NCBI GenBank assembly: GCA_020854015.1
Contig: JADZGG010000308.1
Location: 1-22,853 of the forward strand
Direction of reading: 5' to 3'
Length of the DNA: 22,853 nt
From: Flavobacteriales bacterium
GTDB taxonomy: Bacteria; Bacteroidota; Bacteroidia; Flavobacteriales_F; PHOS-HE28
The notes beneath the pieces are model-generated. The model worked only from the letters and a program-made list of their open reading frames with translations, was not told where the DNA came from and searched no databases. Positions 7,994 through 15,505 of this stretch are shown piece by piece. Position 1 is the stretch's first letter; every line of letters starts with the position of its first letter. A program made the position numbers and the translations under genes.

Positions 7994-8443
7994 ATGAACA
8001 CTCGACCCGAACACGAAGACCTGAAGTCGCTGGCCCCCACGCTGACGTCCATCCCCAAGGTGGATCCCTTCGTGGTGCCGGAGGGGCTCTTCGAGCGATT
8101 TCCGCATCAGGTGCAAGCCCATGTAACAACCCAGGTTCCCGGCCTGCGCTGGACGCCCTGGGTCAAGCGGTTGGCCCTGGCCCTGCCCTTGTCTGCCGTC
8201 CTGGCCGGTGCATGGTGGCTGTTCCGCAGCACGGAAGGCCCTGTTGAGCAAGCTGCCGTGGTGATCCCCGAGACCACTGTGGACGAACTCGAACTGCTGG
8301 ATGACCCTGAAGCCTTGGCAGCGCTCTACGAAAGCGAAGGTTCGAGCGTGGCGAGCGCCAATGTGGACCTGACCGAAGATGAACTGGCCGCCTGGCTGGA
8401 GACCGAACAGACCGACCTTTCCCAACTGATCACCGAGCTATGA
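7994..8443 (+). CDS. One-TM protein, candidate anti-sigma factor for the upstream ECF sigma
   Basis: I do not recognise a named family. The 149-residue product has a ~55-residue hydrophilic N-terminus containing VDPFVVPEGLFERFP, one membrane span (about residues 57-76, LALALPLSAVLAGAWWLF) and an acidic ~70-residue C-terminus (TVDELELLDDPEALAAL, DLTEDELAAWLETE). With N-in topology, the N-terminal part could bind the sigma factor in the cytoplasm while the acidic tail faces the periplasm. Its position, 30 nt after the sigma gene and overlapping the next gene by ATGA (8440-8443), supports a joint regulatory module. Comparable short membrane proteins follow ECF sigma genes in many Bacteroidota. 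The anti-sigma role is inferred from layout; no canonical zinc-binding anti-sigma motif is present. The frame starting at GTG 7960 in this area is a shadow. Confidence 0.7.
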   Translation: MNTRPEHEDLKSLAPTLTSIPKVDPFVVPEGLFERFPHQVQAHVTTQVPGLRWTPWVKRLALALPLSAVLAGAWWLFRSTEGPVEQAAVVIPETTVDELELLDDPEALAALYESEGSSVASANVDLTEDELAAWLETEQTDLSQLITEL

Positions 8444-8967
8444 AGAACCTGATCACCCGCCTGCTTTCCAGCGCCACGCTGGTCCTGGCCAGCACCTTGG
8501 CATTCGCACAAGCTGATGACATGCCACCGATCCCCGACGAGAAGCTAGAGGAGATCAAAGCACAGAAGGTGGCCTACATCACCCAGAAAATGGGCTTCAC
8601 CCCGGAAGAGGCGCAGAAGTTCTGGCCTATCTACAACCAGTACGACAAGGAGCTGGACGCTACCCGCAAGGAGATGCGCGACTTCCACCGCGGCGTGAAG
8701 AAGAGCGGCACCGAGCTCACCGAGGCCGAGGCCACACAGCTGATCGACAAGGAGCTCAGCACCCGCCAGAAGGAACTGGATACGCGCCGCAAATACAGCG
8801 GGGAGTTCAAGAAGAACATCGGGGCAGTACGCACCGTGAAGCTCTACCAGGCCGAGCGCGACTTCAACAAGGAATTGCTGAAGCGTATGCGTGAGCGGGG
8901 CGGTGACCAGCGCGGCGGTGGTCGTCAAGGCGGAGGCCAACAGGGCGCCCCCCCGCCCAACCGCTGA
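8440..8967 (+). CDS. Periplasmic helical protein of Spy/CpxP-like type (ECF sigma sensor candidate)
   Basis: This 175-residue protein starts with a signal peptide (LSSATLVLASTLAFAQA). It continues as a highly charged, mostly helical domain with FTPEEAQKFWPIYNQYDKEL, a version of the LTxxQ-like segment seen in Spy/CpxP/CnrX-type periplasmic sensors and chaperones. A second helical pair follows (LTEAEATQLIDKELSTRQKE). The last ~25 residues are Arg/Gly/Gln-rich and low complexity (RGGGRQGGGQQGAPPP). It overlaps the candidate anti-sigma gene by 4 nt, which implies coupled translation. In Bacteroidota such proteins are often described as sensors of ECF-type sigma factors. A role in reporting envelope stress or metal to the membrane protein is inferred, and a periplasmic chaperone is an alternative. 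Confidence 0.75.
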   Translation: MKNLITRLLSSATLVLASTLAFAQADDMPPIPDEKLEEIKAQKVAYITQKMGFTPEEAQKFWPIYNQYDKELDATRKEMRDFHRGVKKSGTELTEAEATQLIDKELSTRQKELDTRRKYSGEFKKNIGAVRTVKLYQAERDFNKELLKRMRERGGDQRGGGRQGGGQQGAPPPNR

Positions 8968-9002
8968 GCGCGCACTGAGGGCTCCGTGCCCGCACCGCTG
9001 GT

Positions 9003-9010
9003 TACCTTGG
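9003..9010 (+). promoter_or_regulatory. Putative -7 promoter box for the serine hydrolase gene
   Basis: TACCTTGG lies 19 nt before the ATG at 9030 in a 62-nt gap after the ECF operon. It matches the TAnnTTTG consensus at five of the six fixed positions. No clear -33 TTG is visible at the usual distance. Confidence 0.35.
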
Positions 9011-9029
9011 CGCACCTTCCACCCGCGCC

Positions 9030-10538
9030 ATGAACCTTCGTCACGTTCTCCTCTTCTCCGGACTGCTCGGCCTTGCTTCGGTCCATGCCCAGAAAAGCCC
9101 CGACCTCCAGGCCCTCGATGCCTACCTCGCCAACGCTGTCCAGCAGTTCGACCAGCCCGGGCTCGCGGTGGGTATCGTGCAGAACGGACAACTGATCTGG
9201 AGCAAGGGCTATGGTAAGCTGGACCTGGCGAAGGCCGACCCGGTGACCCCGAACTCCGTCTTCTACTGCGCCAGCTTGAGCAAGGCCTTCACCGCCTGCG
9301 CGATCGGACTGTTGGTGGATGAGGGAAAGCTGAGCTTCGAAGATCCCGTGCGGATGTATCTGCCGGAGTTCAAGACGCCGGACGCCTACGTCACCGAGCA
9401 CTTCACGATCACCGACCTGCTATGTCACCGCAGTGGCTGGATCACCTTCGATGGCGACCTGCTGTGGTACGGGACGAACTACACGCCCAAGGAGATCCTC
9501 GCGCGCCATTCCGGTGAGCCGTTCAGCATGGAGTTCCGGGACGAGTTCGGTTATAGCAACCTGATGTTCATCGCGGCCGCGCAAGTGATCGAACGCGTGA
9601 GCGGCATGACGTGGGACCAGTTCATCATCACGCGGATCTTCAAGCCACTGGGCATGGACCGCAGCCGCGTGGAGACCGCCGACCTCGCGAGCATGACCGA
9701 TGTGGCGCTGCCGCATGTGCGCAAAGGCCAGGACCCCGCGGCCCCGCAAAAAAGCATGCCCTACCAGGCCCTGGCGGGTGCCGATGGAGCCTGCGGTGTC
9801 CTCAGCACGGTGAACGACCTCGCCAAGTGGGACGCGATGTGGGCCAATGAAGGCAAGCTGGGCGACAAGCCTTTCCTGAGCAAAGGCAGCTACGGCACCA
9901 TCACCTCCAGTCACCTCGCCATAGGCGGTCGTCGCGAAGGGGCCGGCCTGGGCTGGTTCATCGAGTCGAACAACGGCGAGAAGGTGATCACGCACAGCGG
10001 TGGCATGCCGGGCTTCATCTTGAACCATGCCGTGGTGCCGGACAAGGACCTTGCGGTGATCGCCCTGGGCAACGGCGAATCATATTCCGTGTTCGCGGCC
10101 ACCAACAAGATCCTGGACCTTTACCTGGGCGAAGGCAAGGCCGACCCCGTGGCCACCATGCTGCCCCGGATCAAGGCCAATAAGGAGGAGGACGCCAAGC
10201 GCGTGGCCGACCGAGTTGCCGCGCGCGTTCCCAAAACCAAGCCCAGCACCAACCTCCCTTCCATCGCTGGTGCTTACTTGGACAAGATCTACGGCGAGGC
10301 CACCATCGTGGACGATCTGGGAACACCGACCCTGTCCTTCCGCCCGGCCAAGGAACTCCTTACCGGGAAGCTCGTCCATTGGCATTATGATACATGGAAA
10401 TGGGAGCACGCCGACCCCTTCCTGGAGCCTGGCTACATCACCTTCACTTTCGATGCGGACCACAAGGTCACAGGCTTCAAGGTGGACCTCAACAGCCCTG
10501 ACTTCCACTTCTGGAAGCTCGACTTCAAGAAGCAGTAG
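9030..10538 (+). CDS. Exported serine hydrolase, beta-lactamase/penicillin-binding-protein family (class C-like)
   Basis: This 502-residue protein begins with a signal peptide (MNLRHVLLFSGLLGLASVHA). The AmpC/EstB-type serine hydrolase domain covers about residues 25-370. Catalytic motifs are Ser82-x-x-Lys85 in YCASLSKAF, Tyr175-Ser-Asn177 in FGYSNLMF, and a His-Ser-Gly-Gly box (ITHSGGMPGF) near residue 326 in the KTG position. The ~110-residue C-terminal region, from about residue 400, resembles the beta-barrel extensions (DUF3471-like) found on many Bacteroidota members. Substrates are probably a peptide, amide or ester in the periplasm; resistance to beta-lactams should not be assumed. A -7-like box lies 19 nt upstream, and a membrane-protein gene begins 18 nt downstream. 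Confidence 0.9.
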   Translation: MNLRHVLLFSGLLGLASVHAQKSPDLQALDAYLANAVQQFDQPGLAVGIVQNGQLIWSKGYGKLDLAKADPVTPNSVFYCASLSKAFTACAIGLLVDEGKLSFEDPVRMYLPEFKTPDAYVTEHFTITDLLCHRSGWITFDGDLLWYGTNYTPKEILARHSGEPFSMEFRDEFGYSNLMFIAAAQVIERVSGMTWDQFIITRIFKPLGMDRSRVETADLASMTDVALPHVRKGQDPAAPQKSMPYQALAGADGACGVLSTVNDLAKWDAMWANEGKLGDKPFLSKGSYGTITSSHLAIGGRREGAGLGWFIESNNGEKVITHSGGMPGFILNHAVVPDKDLAVIALGNGESYSVFAATNKILDLYLGEGKADPVATMLPRIKANKEEDAKRVADRVAARVPKTKPSTNLPSIAGAYLDKIYGEATIVDDLGTPTLSFRPAKELLTGKLVHWHYDTWKWEHADPFLEPGYITFTFDADHKVTGFKVDLNSPDFHFWKLDFKKQ

Positions 10539-10556
10539 GCTGAAGGGTTGACGGGA

Positions 10557-11909
10557 ATGCGCGCACCAAGGCCCACCGTCCTCTTTTTTCTAGTCACCCT
10601 GTTCCTGTGCAGCTGGCACCTCGACCAAGGGCACAACGACAACACGATGTCGCGCGCTGCCTGTGTGGCCTCGCTTGTGGACCGCGGCACACTGGAGATC
10701 ACCCCGATCCAGGACGTGACCGGCGACAAGTGCCTGGTGAACGGCCGCTACTATTCCGACAAGGCGCCCCTGCCCACCTTCGTGGTGTTGCCCTTCCATT
10801 GGCTGATGGTGAAGCTCGGCCTGGTGACCGCGAACGAGCGCGGCACTCTGACCGATGGCCTGCTACGGATCGGAGGCCTTCTATGCGGAAGCGTACCGTT
10901 GGCGCTGTTGATCACCTTGGCATGGAACGACCTACGTTCGCGACAGCGCTTGCCGGTGAACACAGCATTGCTCGCAACGCTACCGTTCTTCGGATCTTTC
11001 CTCTTCGTGTACAGCGGCAGCTTCTACAACCACCTGCCGGGTGCCCTCTTCAGTGTGCTGTCGGCACGTGCCATGCTGCGTGATCAACACCTGCGCGCCG
11101 GCCTCTGGTGCGGCGCAGCCTTCCTATGCGAATCGGCGTTGCTCCTCTTCCCCATCGCGTGGGCGATGCAATTGCTGCTGGACAAGCGATGGCGGCCCAT
11201 TGGCCTGCTCTTGCTCGGTCTGTTTCCGGGGCTGCTCGGCATGGCTTTGCACAACCTGGCCGTCACTGGTGAAGCGCTCACCTTCCCCAACGCTTACGCC
11301 GTGAACTATGGGGCCATGCACCACCAGTACGGTTTCGGAACCTGGCAGCCGAAGGCGATGCTCGGGCTGCTCGTCAGCGACTACCGCGGGCTGCTCTTCT
11401 ATATGCCCTTCCTCATCGTCGGTCTGTGGACACTGCCGCGGAACATGAGCATAAGAACCTTCCTCCGCGATCCATTCGTGCTGCCGGCTTTGCTATTGAT
11501 CGCGGCCTTCCTCACGCATGCCACCTGGTGGGGCGGCTGGACCTACGGGCCGCGTTACCTCATGGCGAGCGCCACGTTGTTGTGCTTTGCCATCGGGCAG
11601 CGCATCGCTGACCGTCCGCTGGAACGCTGGGCGAGCCTTGGCCTTTGCAGCTTCGGCCTCCTGTGCGCGATGGCAGCGAAGATGACGATCAGCTACTCCT
11701 TGCCCACGGAAGTGCAGCATCCCTTGTTCACGGAAGTGCTTCCGCGCGTGTTGAAGGGTGAATGGACCACGTGGCAATGGCCCGTACTGTTGGGCCTATC
11801 GCCGACCATGGCCACCTTGCTCTTCCTACCGACCTTCGCACTGGGCCTGTTCCTGTTGGTCCGCATCGACCGATCGCTTCCCCGCCATGCACCTGTTCCA
11901 CTGCCCTGA
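10557..11909 (+). CDS. Polytopic membrane protein resembling GT-C glycosyltransferases
   Basis: This 450-residue integral membrane protein has roughly 10-11 hydrophobic segments. After the first span (TVLFFLVTLFLCSW) the first loop has HLDQGHNDNTMSRAACV and then GRYYSDKAPLPTFVVLPFHW. An acidic residue after TM1 and a Y-S-D-K-x-P signature are features of GT-C/ArnT-PMT-like enzymes that use polyprenyl-phosphate sugars. A late loop has ATWWGGWTYGPRYLMA, frequent in this uncharacterised group. It probably acts on the periplasmic face of the inner membrane, but catalytic activity is inferred only from these similarities. ATG 10557 is preferred to the TTG at 10548. Its end overlaps rsmE by 23 nt, so the two genes are likely coupled. 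Confidence 0.7.
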   Translation: MRAPRPTVLFFLVTLFLCSWHLDQGHNDNTMSRAACVASLVDRGTLEITPIQDVTGDKCLVNGRYYSDKAPLPTFVVLPFHWLMVKLGLVTANERGTLTDGLLRIGGLLCGSVPLALLITLAWNDLRSRQRLPVNTALLATLPFFGSFLFVYSGSFYNHLPGALFSVLSARAMLRDQHLRAGLWCGAAFLCESALLLFPIAWAMQLLLDKRWRPIGLLLLGLFPGLLGMALHNLAVTGEALTFPNAYAVNYGAMHHQYGFGTWQPKAMLGLLVSDYRGLLFYMPFLIVGLWTLPRNMSIRTFLRDPFVLPALLLIAAFLTHATWWGGWTYGPRYLMASATLLCFAIGQRIADRPLERWASLGLCSFGLLCAMAAKMTISYSLPTEVQHPLFTEVLPRVLKGEWTTWQWPVLLGLSPTMATLLFLPTFALGLFLLVRIDRSLPRHAPVPLP

Positions 11910-12591
11910 CCTCCTGCCCGACCTGATCGAGCTATCGGAGGGTGAAGCGCACCACGCCGCTTCAGTGTTGCGCTTGCAGGAAGGCGTCCGCATCGGGCTG
12001 CTCGATGGACGGGGCACACACGCCAACGCCGAGCTTGTGGAGGTCTCCAAGCGGCGCGTGGTGGCACGTGTGGTGGATCGTGTTCAGGATGCCCCCGAAC
12101 GTAAAGCACGCATCCACCTGGCCGTGGCGCCAACCAAGCAGAACGACCGCTTCGAGTGGTTCGTGGAGAAGGCCGTGGAGATCGGAGTCGACCGGATCAC
12201 TCCGCTGATGACCGAACGTACAGAACGCTCCCGCATGCGCGCCGACCGTTTGCTGCGCGTGGCTGTGAGCGCCATGAAGCAGAGCCAGCGCACCTGGCTG
12301 CCCCGCACCGACGAGCCCATGGACATGTCCGCCTTGTTGCGCGAGGACCTGCCGGAGCAACGCTTCTTCGGATGGTGCGAAGGCGAACATGATTCTCTGG
12401 TTGCACGCTACCAGCCTTCGGTGAACGCCCTGGTCCTGATCGGTCCGGAAGGTGACTTCACAGCCGCCGAAGCTGGCACACTGCGGGAACACGGGTTCCA
12501 GGCCGTGAGCTTGGGCGCCGCTCGCCTGCGTACCGAGACCGCTGCCCTTGCCGCCTGCACCTGGATGAGCTTCGCTCAACAAGCTCGGTAA
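11887..12591 (+). CDS. rsmE: 16S rRNA m3U1498 methyltransferase RsmE
   Basis: This 234-residue SPOUT-class enzyme methylates N3 of U1498 in 16S rRNA using S-adenosylmethionine. The N-terminal PUA-like domain has LSEGEAHHAASVLRLQEG. The catalytic domain has LAVAPTKQNDRFEWFVEKAVEIGVDRITPL, written here only as its family landmarks APTK and EKAVEIGVDRI-PL. The C-terminal trefoil-knot motifs are unmistakable: LIGPEGDFTAAE and LGAARLRTETAALAA. ATG 11887 is chosen because everything upstream in this frame lies inside the membrane-protein gene and has no family similarity. The length is usual for the family (~230-250). Eleven nt separate its stop from the DUF4159 gene. Confidence 0.95.
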   Translation: MHLFHCPDLLPDLIELSEGEAHHAASVLRLQEGVRIGLLDGRGTHANAELVEVSKRRVVARVVDRVQDAPERKARIHLAVAPTKQNDRFEWFVEKAVEIGVDRITPLMTERTERSRMRADRLLRVAVSAMKQSQRTWLPRTDEPMDMSALLREDLPEQRFFGWCEGEHDSLVARYQPSVNALVLIGPEGDFTAAEAGTLREHGFQAVSLGAARLRTETAALAACTWMSFAQQAR

Positions 12592-12601
12592 CTTCGCTCC
12601 C

Positions 12602-13264
12602 ATGTTCCGGACCTTCCTCTTCATCAGCTTCCTCGGCCTCACGGGGCTCCTCCACGGGCAAGGGACCTACCAGATCGCGTTGTTGAAGTACAATGGCGGC
12701 GGCGACTGGTACGCGAACCCCACGTCGATCCCGAACCTAGTGAAGTATTGCAACGACCAGCTCGCCATGAACATCAGTACGGAAGTACCGACCGTGGAGG
12801 TGAGCAGTCCGGACCTCTACACCTTCCCGATGGTGCATATGACCGGCCACGGCAATGTGGTGTTCAACGGGCAGGAGACCGAGAACCTGCGGAATTACTT
12901 GATCGGCGGAGGCTTCCTACACATCAGTGACAACTACGGTATGGACCCCTACATCCGGCCGATGATGAAGCGCGTGTTCCCGGAACTGGAGTTCGTGGAG
13001 CTGCCCTTTGTCCATCCCATCTACCACCAGAAGTTCGACTTCCCCAACGGCCTGCCGAAGGTTCACGAACACGACGGCAAAGCCCCGCAAGGCTTTGGGC
13101 TCTTCTGGGAAGGAAGGCTCGTCTGCTTCTACGACTTCGAGTGCGATCTCGGCGACGGCTGGGAAGACCCGGACGTGCACAACGACAGCCCGGAAAAGCG
13201 TGCGAAGGCCCTGCAGATGGGCGCGAACATCGTGCGCTATGTGTTCGGAGGCCAGCTCAACTGA
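12602..13264 (+). CDS. Exported DUF4159-domain protein
   Basis: This 220-residue protein has a signal peptide (FLFISFLGLTGLLHGQG), followed by a single domain I recognise as DUF4159. Landmarks are IALLKYNGGGDWYANPTSIP at the start of the mature protein, then MVHMTGHGNVVFN, NYLIGGGFLHISDNYGMD, FPELEFVELPFVHPIYH and HNDSPEKRAKALQMG near the end. The fold is related to glutamine-amidotransferase-like domains, but the enzyme residues and function of this family are not established. In Bacteroidota, DUF4159 genes often lie near MoxR/vWA-type batteries; here the only vWA gene is more than 6 kb away, so no link is claimed. The gene follows rsmE after 10 nt and ends 11 nt before the convergent TerC gene. 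Confidence 0.85.
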   Translation: MFRTFLFISFLGLTGLLHGQGTYQIALLKYNGGGDWYANPTSIPNLVKYCNDQLAMNISTEVPTVEVSSPDLYTFPMVHMTGHGNVVFNGQETENLRNYLIGGGFLHISDNYGMDPYIRPMMKRVFPELEFVELPFVHPIYHQKFDFPNGLPKVHEHDGKAPQGFGLFWEGRLVCFYDFECDLGDGWEDPDVHNDSPEKRAKALQMGANIVRYVFGGQLN

Positions 13265-13275
13265 GCATCCGCGAA

Positions 13276-14016
13276 CTACTTGTTCAACTTCACCACATGC
13301 CGCTTGCGGGCGCGCATGTTCAGCAGTTCCACGCCGAAGCTGAAGGCCATGGCCACGTAGGCGTAGCCTTTCGGAATGGAGCTCTGGTGGATGGGGTGCA
13401 GGCCCTCGAAGAAGAGCATGAAGCCCACCATCACAAGAAAGGAAAGTGCGAGCATCTTCAAGGCCGGATGCTTCTCAATGAAGCCGCTGATGGCGTTCGC
13501 GAAGAAGAACATCACGATCATGGCGATGATCACCGCGCAGATCATGATCTCCACGTGGTCAGCGAGCCCGATGGCGGTAACGATGCTGTCGAACGAGAAC
13601 ACGGCATCCACCAAGAGGATCTGAACCACCAGCGCTGTGAATGCTGTCTTGGCGTTGGCCGGCTTGGCGTGCTCCTCGCCCCCCTCCAGCTTCTCGTGGA
13701 TCTCCTTCACCGCCTTGTACAGCAGGAAAAGGCCGCCGAAGAACATGATCAGGTCACGCAGGTTGAAGCCGTAGCCGAAGACCGCGAACAGCTCGTTCTC
13801 ACCGTGCTTCACCAGCCAACCCAGGCCCAAGAGGAGCATCGAGCGCAGCAGGATGCCGCCTACCATCCAGATGCGCCGCGCACGCAGCCGCTTTTCGGCG
13901 GGAATACGGCCCAGGATGATGCTGACGAAGATGACGTTGTCGATGCCCAGCACGATCTCCAGCACGGTCAATGTGAGCAGGCTGATGAGCGAAGCGAGCG
14001 AGAAGAGGTGATCCAT
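13276..14016 (-). CDS. TerC-family integral membrane protein
   Basis: This 246-residue inner-membrane protein of the TerC family has seven or so hydrophobic segments. Signature stretches are LTVLEIVLGIDNVIFVSIIL with the buried Asp-Asn pair and LLVDAVFSFDSIVTAIGLAD with the Phe-Asp-Ser motif. Both sets of acidic residues are thought to bind metal ions in the membrane. Family members have been tied to manganese export and metal supply to secreted enzymes; tellurite resistance is not implied by a single gene. The ATG at 14016 is preferred over a TTG at 14034, which would add MPQPAP. It stands alone on the minus strand, with 11 nt to the convergent DUF4159 gene and 66 nt to the divergent T9SS cargo gene. 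Confidence 0.93.
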   Translation of the reverse strand: MDHLFSLASLISLLTLTVLEIVLGIDNVIFVSIILGRIPAEKRLRARRIWMVGGILLRSMLLLGLGWLVKHGENELFAVFGYGFNLRDLIMFFGGLFLLYKAVKEIHEKLEGGEEHAKPANAKTAFTALVVQILLVDAVFSFDSIVTAIGLADHVEIMICAVIIAMIVMFFFANAISGFIEKHPALKMLALSFLVMVGFMLFFEGLHPIHQSSIPKGYAYVAMAFSFGVELLNMRARKRHVVKLNK

Positions 14017-14055
14017 AGGTGCGGGTTGCGGCAACGAAGATGCGGATCGTGCGTC

Positions 14056-14063
14056 TACTTTCG
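14056..14063 (+). promoter_or_regulatory. Putative -7 promoter box for the small T9SS cargo gene
   Basis: TACTTTCG lies 19 nt before the ATG at 14083, in the 66-nt gap between the divergent TerC and cargo genes. It fits TAnnTTnG. The nearest upstream TTG is 28 nt away, too far for a confident -33 element. Confidence 0.4.
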
Positions 14064-14082
14064 GAGATCAAGCGCTCCACCC

Positions 14083-14865
14083 ATGCGAACACTTCCTGCG
14101 GTCCTCTCCTTTTTCCTGCTCCTCCCCATCCAGGCACAGGTGCTGAACGGGAGCTTCGAGAACGGCATCAACGGATGGAACGTCTATTGCCCCTGCCAAC
14201 CCTACCAACTTACAGGCAACGCGTCACCCGGCGGCGGGCAGTACGCAGTGGAGGTCGGTATCCTGGACTTCAACTGCCCCTGCACGATCGTAGAGACGAT
14301 CTACCAACCGGCCTCCTGGCTGCAGCCGGGCACGTGGGTGCTGAGCGCCTGGATCCGCAACGCCGACCCCGGCAATGTACCCGGAGCAGCCGTTCGCTTG
14401 AGCGAAGGACCCGCGTTCAACAGCACCATATTGGCTGATGCTTGGTCTGACGCCGGCGTTTGGACCTTGGTGGCCGACACCTTCATCGTGACCGGCTCCA
14501 CCGATATCAACTCCCTTCAACTTTCGCTGATACCGGATGATGGCAACCAGATGGCCGCAGGTCTCTTCGGTGCCTTCGATCAGGTGCAGATCCAGCAGCT
14601 GATCGGCACCTCGATCGAGGACCAAGTGGATGTTCCGGTCGAGCTCTTTCCCAACCCCGCCATCGACAAGCTCTGGATCGACCTGCCGGAAACGCCGCGC
14701 AGCCTACAGCTCTTCGATTCACAGGGACGCAGCGTACCGGTGCCCCAGATGGTCTTCAACGCGAGCAGGCTGGAGATGGACGTGGAAGGCTTGTGCTCTG
14801 GCCCATACGTCCTCCGCGTAGCTACATCCAAGGACCTCTCGACCCTTCGGTTCGTCAAGCAGTAA
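14083..14865 (+). CDS. Secreted protein with carbohydrate-binding-like domain and T9SS sorting domain
   Basis: This 260-residue protein opens with a signal peptide (RTLPAVLSFFLLLPIQAQ). The mature N-terminal domain starts VLNGSFENGINGWNVYC and has YQPASWLQPGTWVLSAWIR, the pattern of CBM4/9-like beta-sandwich (galactose-binding-like) domains. Two CPC-type pairs (YCPCQPY, NCPCTIV) may form disulphides. The last ~75 residues are a T9SS type A sorting domain: VELFPNPAIDKLWIDL, LQLFDSQGR, GPYVLRVA and a final basic strand. It is therefore expected to cross the outer membrane through the type IX machinery and be anchored or released. ATG 14083 is chosen although the frame is open back to 13141, because the signal peptide starts here and the upstream part is antisense to the TerC gene. 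The ligand is unknown. Confidence 0.85.
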   Translation: MRTLPAVLSFFLLLPIQAQVLNGSFENGINGWNVYCPCQPYQLTGNASPGGGQYAVEVGILDFNCPCTIVETIYQPASWLQPGTWVLSAWIRNADPGNVPGAAVRLSEGPAFNSTILADAWSDAGVWTLVADTFIVTGSTDINSLQLSLIPDDGNQMAAGLFGAFDQVQIQQLIGTSIEDQVDVPVELFPNPAIDKLWIDLPETPRSLQLFDSQGRSVPVPQMVFNASRLEMDVEGLCSGPYVLRVATSKDLSTLRFVKQ

Positions 14866-15493
14866 GGGCGCTGCGAAGGCAGGCCGTCACTTCATCCGCT
14901 TTCGTCAAGATCATGACGTGCTGCCCACCGTTGACCAGGTGATCGACGGGGAAGCGCAGGGGCGTAACGATGTCCTTGTCGCCATGGATCCTCACGAGCG
15001 GTCCTGTCCAACGCGAGCCCTTCCAACGCATGATCGCACCGGTGCCGTAGCGCAGCTGCCGAGCGGACTGCTTCACGGCCATGTCCCAGAGCAGTCGGTC
15101 CACATCAACGTCCCGCGGATCCATCAGGCGCTTCACTGGCCATGATGCGCGCATGGTCCAATCCCTGATGATCCGGTGCATGCCGAGCCGTGCACCTATC
15201 CGCACATGTGCGGGCCATTCCTGAGGACCCGTCCAGGATGAGATAAGCACCACCTTCTGGGGCTCTGTGAGCAGCGCAAGCTCTTGCGCCACCATTCCGC
15301 CCATGCTCACGCCCACCAACACATGCGGTTCTGTGGAACGTACCTCAGCGGCCATGCGACCTGCGATGTCCGCGAGCGTGTCCTTCGGACCGAATGACGG
15401 CCATTCGAGCTTCACCACCTCGTAACCGTCAAGGTGCAGCCGCTCGAACAAGCGTGCATCGCAGCCCATGCCGGGTAGCAGGTAAATGGTCAT
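14855..15493 (-). CDS. Alpha/beta-fold hydrolase
   Basis: This 212-residue alpha/beta hydrolase begins MTIYLLPGMGCDARLFERL, with the oxyanion-side loop PGMGCDARLF. The nucleophile elbow is VGVSMGGMVAQELAL with Ser63. The acid is probably the aspartate in RIHGDKDIVTP, and the base the histidine in VNGGQHVMIL near the C-terminus. A complete catalytic triad is therefore visible. No signal peptide is seen, so it is probably cytoplasmic; the substrate cannot be predicted. It starts 12 nt after the hutH stop and is probably the last gene of the hisS-hutH operon. Its 3' end overlaps the convergent T9SS cargo gene by 11 nt. Confidence 0.85.
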   Translation of the reverse strand: MTIYLLPGMGCDARLFERLHLDGYEVVKLEWPSFGPKDTLADIAGRMAAEVRSTEPHVLVGVSMGGMVAQELALLTEPQKVVLISSWTGPQEWPAHVRIGARLGMHRIIRDWTMRASWPVKRLMDPRDVDVDRLLWDMAVKQSARQLRYGTGAIMRWKGSRWTGPLVRIHGDKDIVTPLRFPVDHLVNGGQHVMILTKADEVTACLRSALTA

Positions 15494-15505
15494 CGGACCA
15501 AGTGA

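Noticed and set aside
7571..8425. A 284-codon minus-strand open frame across the sigma and anti-sigma genes
   Set aside because: It runs antisense through the ECF sigma domains and shows no recognisable protein family.
9030..10538. Antibiotic-resistance beta-lactamase call for the serine hydrolase
   Set aside because: The SxxK, YSN and HSGG motifs define the broad family including esterases and peptidases. The long C-terminal extension and context do not indicate resistance.
13276..14016. Tellurite-resistance locus
   Set aside because: Only a lone TerC-family gene is present, with no terA, terB, terD or terE genes. The family is broad and mostly linked to metal handling.
13141..14082. A 314-codon open extension upstream of the small T9SS cargo gene
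   Set aside because: It is antisense to the TerC gene and its translation is low-complexity His/Glu/Gln-rich shadow sequence. A clear signal peptide begins at ATG 14083.
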